Assembly (NCBI GenBank): GCA_036426205.1
Contig: CM071586.1
Coordinates: 12,481,224-12,545,223, forward strand
DNA length: 64,000 nt
Direction: 5' to 3'
From: Ascaphus truei
Taxonomy: Eukaryota; Chordata; Amphibia; Anura; Ascaphidae
Numbering within the stretch: position 1 is the first letter of the stretch; each line of letters opens with the position of its first letter. The notes beneath the pieces were generated by a model. It was given only the letters and a program-made list of their open reading frames with translations. It was not told where the DNA came from and did no database searches. The position numbers and the translations under genes were made by a program. Shown piece after piece: positions 55,964 through 64,000 of the stretch.

Positions 55964-57574
55964 CTACTTTCCTGATGCTTGCCCATTACGCGCGATCACA
56001 ATGGGCAATACAGTCGCAATATGGTCTATATATTTATTGCAGCGTTCCACGGTGAGTACATCGTTCCAAAAACTCATTATGCCTTGCGCCAACTCATCCT
56101 TTTTGGAGGGTATCACGACTTTTCGGATATGGTCCTTCAGCTGATGCCAGACCATTTCGATAGGATTGAAGTCTGGCGATCTGTCATTGGAGGGGGAAAA
56201 AGGACAATTAGTTAAAGAGATACAGTACACAGTAAAAACGGTGGGAAAAAATGAGACACGGTTACCGCACTTACTCCGCTGGCATCTTCACCCAGTTGAT
56301 ACCGCGCTCAAGGATATGCGCTGTTGACGCGGTGTGCTTTGGATCATTGTCCTGGTAGAAGCGGTTACCATCTCAGGGACAATGTTGTCTTGGAAGAAAG
56401 CTTTATTCATTATTCCTATAGCAAGAAAAGAAAAGTGCTCAAAAAACTGCACAATAGTACAGTACAGTGCATACAGTAAGGTTACACTAGTAAAGTACAG
56501 TGCATAAGGCTACATTATATTTGATATATTTTACCTTCAAAGATGACAATGCATGCTGGTCCACACTTAGAGATGGCACCCCACACATGCAGCTTCACGG
56601 GGTGTTTTGGCCGTGGCTTCAAAGATATGCGGCCTTTTTTGTGAAATGCAAAGCTTGCAAATCTCTCCAGTGACACAGTAGACTCATCAGTGAAGATACA
56701 ATCCTGGAAAGTCTCCCCATTGTCGATCCATGCCTGGGCCTGGACCACTCTTTTGATTTTGTTTGCGTCCCGTATCATGGGTTACGCTCTGTAATGACAA
56801 GGAATAAATATTTTTAGCGGTACAGTACAGTTTCCTAAACAACACTTTTACCTCCTGTACTGTCCAGTACTAACCTCACACGTCCATATTTCCATCCAAT
56901 GCTGCGTCTCATCTTCTTTATGCTGCTCTTGGGTACAGTCAGATTGTGCCTTTCTTGCAGAGTGTTTTTGACCCTTAATGCACTCTTCTCATCATTCTCC
57001 TCACTTATTTTGTCCACCAGAAGAGTTGTCTCCCTACAATGTAAAGAAAATATATTGTTTTATTAATATGCAGCAATATAAAATTTATATATAAATATAC
57101 AAAATATATATAGTGTTGTAATATAAATATAAATATACAAAATATATATACTGTTGTAATATAAATATACAAAATAAATACTGTATACTGTACTGATATA
57201 AAAATAAATATACAAAATATATATACTGTTGTAATATAAATATACAAAATATATACTGTATACTGTACTGATATAAATATACAAAATATATATACAGTTG
57301 TAATATAAATATACAAAATATATACTGTATACCGTACTGATATAAATATAAATTTTAAGTTGTATAAATATACTTACGCGTTAGTTAGTTAGTTACCCTT
57401 GGTGCCCTTTTGCGGCCTCTGTTTTTTCCGTGTGCATGATAGCTCACGGTGGTTGCTGGCACAATGATGCCAGAAGTAGCTAACCAAGCGTTGGATAGCA
57501 GCAATTCGGTGTCCGCTCGTGTACATGTCCTTAATTCGCATTCTGAGCTCCTTGGAAATCTTTTTAACAGTCAT
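55964..57574 (-). pseudogene. Five-exon Tc1/mariner-superfamily transposase
   Basis: Exons on the minus strand: 57574-57397 (MTVKKISKELRMRIKDMYTS, helix-turn-helix), 57033-56875 (LVDKISEENDEKSALRVKNT), 56788-56535 (IFTDESTV with catalytic Asp 1, then KPRPKHPVKLHVWGAISKCG), 56415-56275 ([15 protein letters not shown], frame change, YQDNDPKHT with Asp 2) and 56180-55964 (SPDFNPIEMVWHQLKD with the Glu, stop). All introns are GT-AG, and the last junction rebuilds MPAE|SPDFNPIE exactly. Phases agree at three of four junctions; the first is off by one. About 316 codons, near the family norm of 340. Asp 2 to Glu spacing reads 32 residues. Damage: TAA near the start of exon 3 and a frame change in exon 4. 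Introns are uncommon in Tc1 elements. Confidence 0.85.
57056..57372. repeat. AT-rich minisatellite in transposase intron 1
   Basis: Tandem units built from AATATAAATATACAAAATAT and ACTGTATACTGTACTGATAT fill most of the first intron, about 310 bp. The Tyr/Ile-rich ORFs in it are chance. Confidence 0.88.
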
Positions 57575-57826
57575 TGCTGCGAGTAGAAAGAAATACAAAC
57601 ACAAGAATGTATATTCAATGTTTAGTCGATGTGTATTCAATGTGCAGTGAATCCACAAAATGGATGGTGTATTTATACGGTAATGACTCACATTAGAGTA
57701 CGCCCACTTTCAACACCTGTACCTGGTCGCAATGCATAAAAGGTTACACACTTTGCATAGCCCACCACTCGATGATCTTTATCTGAACTTGCCCTTTTCC
57801 AGATACTGCATTGTGCCACCTGCTTC
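57575..57826. promoter_or_regulatory. Shared intergenic region between divergent transposon genes
   Basis: 252 bp separates the transposase start (57574, minus) from the MEQPRFYVRR start (57827, plus). With genes facing away from each other it must carry both promoters or a bidirectional one. I see no strong TATA box; a CAATGTGCAGTG/ATTCAATGT set of short repeats lies at 57615-57650. Confidence 0.5.
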
Positions 57827-59317
57827 CATGGAGCAACCCCGATTCTACGTACGCAGGAACCCACTCGCCTCTGCCGTGCCTGTCATGCAGAAAAATCGAA
57901 AGGCGGTTGCCATTTCCACGCCAAGGAAAAAGCGACAGGCTAAGGCCAATAAAGAAAACCTTCTGCTGACCCCAAAGGCTAAGGGTTTTGATAGACGTCA
58001 GCCTTATTATGTCAAGAAGATATACGGTGATGTACTCTCGACGCAAAACGATTGGCAGCCAACCCATCGAAACTGCAGACCACTTCCTCACATACGCTTC
58101 GACGACTCTGCCGCTGCTGTCCCGGAAATCTTCAGCCCGTCTTCTCCACCCCTCGTCCTTGACGCTGCCGCCGCCCTCACGGAAACCCACAGGCCATCTT
58201 CTCCAGTTCTATCCAATGACGCTGCCTCTGAAATCCACGGGTCACTTTCTCCTTTGCTTTTAGACGACTCTGCTTCTCGCCTGGAAATCCAAAGGTCACT
58301 TTCTTCATCCCTCTTCGACGACGCTGCCGCTTCTCCTCTACCGGATATCCACAGGTCACCTCCTCCACTCTTCTTCGACGTCGCTGCCGCTTCTCTCCAT
58401 GGAACCCCCATCTCATCCTCCATTGCACCCATCCACCCAGATGTTCACACGCCATGCACAAGAAGCAGCTCGTTAGACCGGATGCTGAATGGGATAACTG
58501 TGGATCTCCCCGGGAATTCTATTGTGCTAGCAAAGATTGATCTGCTTCTGGAGACACTGCTAAATGTGGAGCAACGGATGCTACAAATGGATCAACGGAT
58601 GGATCGACAGATGGAGAAGATAGAGGCTGACATAGCGGGCATACATTATTTGCTCGGTGTTAATGCCCCTGTTTCCCCGACGCTGGAGCAGGGGGGCGAC
58701 ATGGATGTGATGAATGGGACCTTCGAACCCCTTCCATCACAAAGCGCACCCCCTCCACCAGAAGATGTACAGTACATGTATGCCGTTGAGGAGGACATGA
58801 CAACCCCGTCAAGACCCCGCCAGGAGACAACACGACGACCAAGACCGGAGGAAAGCTTCCTCCCAGACAACCTACCATCACCCGTCGCCTCAAGCACACC
58901 CGCTCCCAAAAGACCTACATTCACTCGCATCGATACGGTGCCCGACATCACCCTGTGCTATCTGCCACTGGCGCTCAGGGAGAAGTAAAGGGTGAAGTAT
59001 GCCACAAGTATGCCTTGTTACTTTTTAAGCACCATGTTCCCTACTCGTTGTACTGTGACTGAGCCTTCAAAGTGAACTACGAAGGAAATCGCGTTAAAAA
59101 GGCACTTGCTGCCAATTTAAGAAAGAACATGCGGGATGAAATGTGGCGCTTTTATCCAATTACAGATCCTGTAATGAAAGGCGTTCGAGACTGCATAAAT
59201 GGCGTTTTGGCCATGCAAGGAATCGGCCATGGACGACAATGTGGAGGACTTTCTGTAAGACCATACTGTTGTGCTGAACTGTATTGTACTCTACATGATT
59301 TGACCTGCTGTACTTAA
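57827..59317 (+). pseudogene. BEN-domain accessory protein of the transposon (one frameshift, one stop)
   Basis: Start chosen at MEQPRFYVRRNPLASAVPVM (57827); the frame is open from 57732. Layout: basic N-terminus with STPRKKRQAKANKENLLLTP (NLS-like); about six acidic Ser/Pro repeats of the type DDAAA..EIHRSPSPL (58095-58400); a helical segment LLLETLLNVEQRMLQMDQRM; a Pro-rich linker; then, after the frame change, HKYALLLFKHHVPYSLYCD, VNYEGNRVKKALAANLRKNM and DPVMKGVRDCINGVLAMQ. That last part follows the BEN pattern (KYA..LF.....G....K.AL..N....... .V..CIN..L). The frame breaks at 58985, where one base seems deleted, and a TGA sits at 59060 where Trp would fit. BEN domains bind DNA and act in chromatin repression. 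The assignment is by pattern only. Confidence 0.7.
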
Positions 59318-59700
59318 ATAGAGGAGATGTTGTTGTGTGTTTTTTTACTTGTATTTATACAGAAATGTTTTAACTTGCTGTCCACACACATAGGACCTGC
59401 ACAATTGCAGTCCCTGAGGGCCGCAAACAGGCATGGTTTTCAAGGTTGTCCTGAAAACCTGCCCTGTTTGCTGCCCTCGAGGACTGTAGTGGTGCAGGTC
59501 TGACTGACAGTTTTGCACACCATCCCACTGTACTGTATATGTTTCTTTAATAAAGGAGATATTTCGTTTGTATACTGTATTTTATGAATAAAGTTATTTT
59601 TGTAATCACAGGTAAGACCATACTGTTGTACTGAACTGTATTGTACTCTACATGTTTTGACCTGCGGTACTTAAATAAAGGAGATGTTGCTGTGTGTTGT
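59257..59700. repeat. Duplicated 3' segment around a small MITE
   Basis: GTAAGACCATACTGTTGTGC and about 85 bp after it (59257-59341) recur at 59612-59700 with few changes. Both begin with a splice-donor-like GTAAGA; the second is preceded by ATCACAG. Polyadenylation-type AATAAA sites lie at 59549, 59587 and 59675. Confidence 0.8.
59395..59499. mobile_element. 105-bp MITE
   Basis: Terminal inverted repeats ACCTGCACAATTGCAGTCC and GGACTGTAGTGGTGCAGGT (imperfect), with internal palindrome TTTTCAAGG...CCTGAAAA. Flanking target duplications are unclear. Confidence 0.7.
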
Positions 59701-59719
59701 TTTTTTTTGGAGTTAAAAT

Positions 59720-60330
59720 ATACCTTTTAATGATTTATTAAAACATATATTACCAAAGGAGTGTGAAACGGGATTAAAAAGGAATTAAATCAACAGTACT
59801 CAGCACCTACAGTAGGTCACCCAATCATCACGATGAAAAAGCCCCACCCACCAACCGAATGCGGCAAGGCGCAGGGGACCAAGAGCACCACCAGCCAGGG
59901 CAGAAACCCCCCCGGACCAGCCAACAGAACAAACAACAAAAGATGTGAACTCAGCAAGGAGAGAAGCACCACAACAAAATCGATAGGAGCTCCACCCAGT
60001 GCAACAACATGCCACCCACAGACCCCAACAGCACACCAAGTCACATCCAGAGCAGAGGGCGCCAGCACCACGAGTGCAGACCCAATGACCAACAGCCATG
60101 GGGCAGCCAACAAAGCGGTGAAACAAACCCACAGCACAGAAGCTGCACGGCACACCCACAGCCAGGCAGAGAGATGGCAGCAGACCCCACCGACGAAGCT
60201 CTATAGCTGGAGGGAAACGCGCGTTGGACGTGCAATGTTGTCAGTCTCCTACTTGGAGCTGTGTTAATGTAGTGTTAGTAGTCTCCTGTTACAGCTTGCA
60301 TAGTTCATGATACTACTCTATTATAGCCTA
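59720..60330. other. A/C-rich noncoding repeat
   Basis: Strong purine/C bias on the plus strand gives open but unconvincing frames on both strands (59833-60267 plus). It ends in GACGAAGCTCTATAGCTGGA and GGAAACGCGCGTTGGACG, a motif shared with other repeats in the window. No domain is seen. Confidence 0.4.
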
Positions 60331-60750
60331 GTGTCGCTTAGTCAGTGAGGTCCGCCGCCACCTCTCCACCCAGCCACCGATGCGCCCCGCAGCCCCTGCG
60401 CCACGAATCCACCCCACCGCCCCGCCATCTGCCCCACGAGTGCCAGCCACCGAGTCCACACCCACGGCGCCAACACCCTCCACTCCGGATGCAACCCGAC
60501 ACACCACCGGGGTCTGCGAACAGCACACCACCACACCAGGTGGAGCTCCCACCAACCCCACCGCAATACCTCTCTCCTCACCGATGCCCACATCCCCCAC
60601 CACTTGCTCTGCCAGCTGATCCAGGGGGGCCCCCACCCCGACCAACAGCACCCCCAGTCCCCCACACCCCACCACACCCAACTGGCAAACAGGCCCCTCC
60701 ATCACAACAACCAGGCGACCCAGGTGCTAAGTATTTCCGATTCAATTTCC
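60331..60750. other. C/CA-rich low-complexity sequence
   Basis: CCACC/CCGCC-rich sequence directly before the poly(T) of the next L1. The Pro/His-rich and Gly/Trp-rich ORFs on the two strands are compositional. Confidence 0.4.
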
Positions 60751-60751
60751 C

Positions 60752-63700
60752 TTTTTTTTTTTTTTCCAATCTGTTTTTCCTTTTTTGCAGACATGTGTAA
60801 AGGTTACAGACAGTAGATACAATCATTTCAATACACTGTATAGTGAGGTCATAGGCACATGACCTTAGAGTACATCAGATGTCTCAATAAATCTATTTCC
60901 TGTTTTCTTTTTAATAGAAAAAGAGGGGGGGACGTAGGGTGGGGCGATAGGTGGGGACGACAAAAGGAGGGGAAGAGGGGGAGGGAGGGAAGAGGGGGAT
61001 GGGTATCTCTCCAATATTTCTAGTCTCCGGATGATTAGCTAATAGTTAGAACCTGTGACTGGGGCAGATCCTCTGAGTTGGGCCAGGGATTCCATGTGTT
61101 GTAAAATTGGGGCATTTTTTGTTTCAGCATGGCCATGAGTTTGTCCATAGTCCTAACCGTGTTTATTCTGTTCACTACCGTCCTTCTCGAGGGTGCCTTT
61201 ATTTGCTTCCAGGCCGCCGCAACTGAGCATCTCACCGCCGTAAGTATAGCAGAGGTCAGCCTGGTCGCTGGGGCCGGAAGGTCCTCTATTGGTTTACCCA
61301 GCACGTATGTCAGGGGGTCCAGGGGGATCTCCAGGCCCAGGGTATCGTCCAGAAGTCTCTGGATTGTAGCCCAGAACCTTTGGATCTCCGGACATGCCCA
61401 CCAAATGTGGGCCATGTCACCCTTTTGTCCACATCCTCTCCAGCACAGGTCAGCCGTGCCGGGGAAAATATGGCTCAGTGTACTCGGGGTCAGGTACCAC
61501 TGAAATAGTATTTTATAAATATTTTCTTTTCTGACTGTGCATATTGAAGTTTTGGAGGCTGCTTCCCAGACGTCCTCCCAATCCTTCAGGTCTAACGGTG
61601 TGTTAAGGTCTGCACACCATTTTTGCATGTAAGCATGCGCGGGAAGGGGAAAGGAGTTCTCGATTATTCTATAAATTCCTGAAATTAGTCATTTTTGGTA
61701 TTCTCTTATTCGACAGAGAGACTCAAATCTGGTCAGCGGAGGGAATTTCGAGGTCGGGGATAGAGCTCCAAGGATATGCCTTATCTGTAGGAATTTGAAT
61801 ATGGGGAGATTGGGGGCTGAAAATTTAGTTTTAAGCTCTTGGAAGGACAGAGCTTCATTATTCTCCAGCAGATCCGCAACCATGCCAATGTCTAGGTCCT
61901 GAAATTGACCAAGCTGAGTTCGGGAGCACCCAGGAGGGAATGCTGGGTTCCCAAATATGGGGGTGAGTTGGGAGGGGGATGAAGTTAGGCCATATTTCCC
62001 TCTGTTCTTGAACCATGTGGACCACGTGCATTTCATCGCTCCAATCTCAAGCCTCTGTGGTCGCTTTTCCCTGTACTCTTGGGACCATAATAGAACTGGA
62101 AGGGAGATGGGGGATGCGTGATGAGTCTCTGTTTCTAGCCAGCAGGTAGAGCTCGGGGGGTTGTTCCAAACCACTGCCTACCTGAGCTGGGCTGCATGGT
62201 AGTATCTAACCACGTCAGGGACCCCCAGTCCTCCTCTTGTCTTTGCGGACAGGAGTCCCGACCTCGGGACTCTAGGTTTACGTTGTTTCCATATGAAACG
62301 TAGAATATGCGATTGTATGTTTCTTAATTCAGCCAAGGGAACTGGGACTGGGAGTGTCTGGAAATAATACAGTAGACGGGGGAGGATATTCATTTTAGCG
62401 GAGATAATTCTGCCAAACCAGGAGATCTGGTATATGTTCCAAGTGTCTAGGTCTCTCTTGATTTGGTCAAATAGAGGGGGATAGTTTGCTTTGTACAACA
62501 TGTTGTATGAGCTAGTAATTTTTATTCCCAAATATTTTATGTGGGAGGAGTTCCACTTATACTTGTAATTTTATTGCAGTAGCTTCATAGTGGGATCATG
62601 GAGAGATATGTTCAGCGCTTCGGATTTATCCATGTTTATCTTATAGTATGAGACCTGACTGAATTGGTCCAATAATTTCTATAGATTAGGGAGGGAGTTG
62701 TGTGGGTCGGCTAGGGTCAGAATTACATCATCCGCGAAAAGGGATATTTTATAGTTTAATTGGCGATTGTTATGCTCTTGATGTTTGGGTCGGCTCTAAT
62801 TTGAGATGCTAGTGGTTCATTAGAGATCGTGAAAAGCAAGGGGGAGAGGGGGCAGCCCTGTCTGGTTCCATTTCTTATATGGATTGGGTTGGATTGTCCT
62901 CCCGGGAGTTTTAAGTATGCGGTGGGGCTCTGATATAGGGCTCGGACACCCTCGAGGAAAGGGCCTGAGAACCCGAGTTTGATCATGGTTTGGTCGAGGA
63001 AGGTCCATTTGATCCGATCAAAGGCCTTCTTGGCATCTAGACTGAGGATCATGGCCTGGAGTTTATTGAGATGCACGTGGTCGATAATATCAATTATTTT
63101 ACGGGTGTTGTCAGAGGCCTGCCTTCCTGACATGAACCCCACTAGGTCTATATGAATTAGTCTGGGGAGAATAGGGTTTAGCCTGTTTGCGAGGATCTTG
63201 CTGAAGAGTTTCAGGTCTGTGTTAAGCAGGGAGATCGGTCTGTAGTTACCGCATTGTAGCTGGTCCCTTCCTTCCTTATGAATAATGGCTAAGTTGGCAG
63301 CTGAAATTGTGCCCGGGATCGGTTCTCCTTCTAGGAAGGAGTTGAACATTTCAATTAGGTAAGGGGAGAGGGACGATGTGAATTTTTTATAGTAGGCGTT
63401 CAAAAAGCCGTCAGGGCCTGGGGTTTTAGCTATTTTGAGAGAGCTTATGGCTTGGGTCAATTCCTCCTGTGTGATTTTGTGGTTCAGAGCTGTAAGCTCC
63501 TCATCAGTGAGAGAAGGAAAATTACATCGCATCAGAAATTGCGAGGCAATATCTACTGCGTCTGGGTCTTGGTTAGGGGGGTGTAGATTATAGAGGTCTG
63601 TGTAATAGTTTGCAAATTCTTGGGCGATTTCTTTTTCCTCATAAGTGGTGTGGCTGCCTTTAGTGCGGATCTTTGTGATTTGGGCCTTTGCCTTAAGACC

Positions 63701-64000
63701 TCTTAGCTTTGATGCTAAGAGTTTGTCTGCTTTGGTGCCCCTATCATAGAACCTCTGGTTGGTCCATTTGAGTGCTCTCTCTACCTCTTCTAGTTGGGAT
63801 TGTTTTAGCTCAGATCTTGTTTTGTCAAGTGTTCTGAGTCGTCTCATGGAGGGGGTCTTTTTGTGTTGTTGTTCGAGGACTAGTATCTTGTCAGTTAGTG
63901 CTTTCTGTACTTTTAATTTGTTTTTTTTCTTGTGGGATTCTAGAGAGATTAGGTCTCCTCTGATTGTAGCCTTGTGGGCTTCCCACAGAATTGACGCAGC
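60752..64000 (-). mobile_element. L1-type LINE, copy 2, continues past the window
   Basis: A run of 14 T at 60752-60765 is the poly(A) tail of a minus-strand element. Sequence 60770-63530 parallels copy 1 at 51555-54890 without the 509-bp insertion, and this copy extends further 5' into the ORF2 linker region (63530-64000). Confidence 0.93.
61035..63900 (-). pseudogene. L1 ORF2 linker, RT and C-terminal knuckle (copy 2)
   Basis: The best-preserved piece is 63847-62756: [79 protein letters not shown] and GTRQGCPLSPLLFTISNEPL. FADD follows at about 62735 in a shifted frame, then ISWFGRIISAKMNILPRLLY (62450), TRGGLGVPDVVRYYHAAQL (62230) and CWRGCGQKGDMAHIWWAC (61440), with the stop at 61035. 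Frame changes near 62755, 62540, 62175 and 61650 leave it inactive. The endonuclease would lie to the right of the window. Confidence 0.9.

Noticed and set aside
57005..57316. Tyr/Ile-rich membrane-like peptides
   Set aside because: They are encoded by the AT minisatellite within the transposase intron.
59800..60826. ORFs on both strands rich in Cys/Trp/Gly or Pro/Thr
   Set aside because: They overlap each other in all frames of A/C-rich repeat DNA and lack any motif, signal peptide pattern or splice context.

Overview
This window looks like repeat-rich nuclear DNA from a vertebrate, most probably a frog or toad. The evidence is a Krüppel-type C2H2 zinc-finger gene split into short symmetric exons, N-terminal zinc-finger exons of the type known from Xenopus finger genes (ending in an ...IIYLLSGE-type motif at the splice donor), and a mix of L1/Tx1-group LINEs, L2 LINEs, Ty3/Gypsy chromoviruses, DIRS elements, Tc1/mariner elements and TA-flanked MITEs. 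I cannot name the species. Nothing looks bacterial or viral, and I recognise no rRNA, tRNA or CRISPR array.

Layout. (1) 1-18.4 kb: a short finger-gene exon at 282-389, followed by what is probably a very long intron. It holds a hairpin repeat (1.0-1.75 kb), a DIRS RT/RNase H relic (2.5-3.8 kb), two solo LTRs with GTCAC target duplications (3800-4650 and 10567-12285), a degenerate chromodomain Gypsy element (4.7-10.3 kb, minus strand), and a locus present three times that carries an 0.8-kb solo LTR (12.3-18.4 kb) with an L1 ORF1 fragment wedged into its first copy. (2) 18.5-21.7 kb: three more exons of the same plus-strand finger gene. All junctions are phase 1, and the gene ends in a 13-finger array that is frameshifted, interrupted by a repeat and then decays. 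(3) 22.1-27.6 kb: a foldback element with about 525-bp arms, into which a nearly intact L2 LINE has inserted. (4) 27.6-36.6 kb: old LTR pieces, MITEs and a duplicated LTR segment with no recognisable host gene. (5) 36.6-51.4 kb: a promoter-like block and tandemly repeated N-terminal exons of a second finger gene. The block is segmentally duplicated, and the second copy is split by a Tc1 transposon that itself holds an L1 of more than 6 kb. A 361-base N gap and a stretch that looks poorly corrected follow. (6) 51.5-64 kb: two closely related minus-strand L1 copies flanking a divergent gene pair at 55.9-59.3 kb.

That gene pair is the most interesting part. On the minus strand is a Tc1/mariner-superfamily transposase in five exons (57574 down to 55964). 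On the plus strand, starting about 250 bp away, is a roughly 480-codon ORF with an internal acidic repeat, a helical segment and a C-terminal region that reads like a BEN DNA-binding domain. The arrangement suggests a two-gene DNA transposon with a bidirectional promoter and an accessory DNA-binding protein. This copy is decayed (frameshifts and stops in both genes).

Most coding sequence here belongs to transposable elements. The only probable host genes are the finger gene across the left third and the N-terminal finger-gene exons at 37.7-38.4 kb and 50-51.2 kb. Several features (a near-identical 768-bp tandem repeat, dense single-base indels in one copy of two different duplications, the N gap) may be assembly artefacts and should be tested before biological interpretation.
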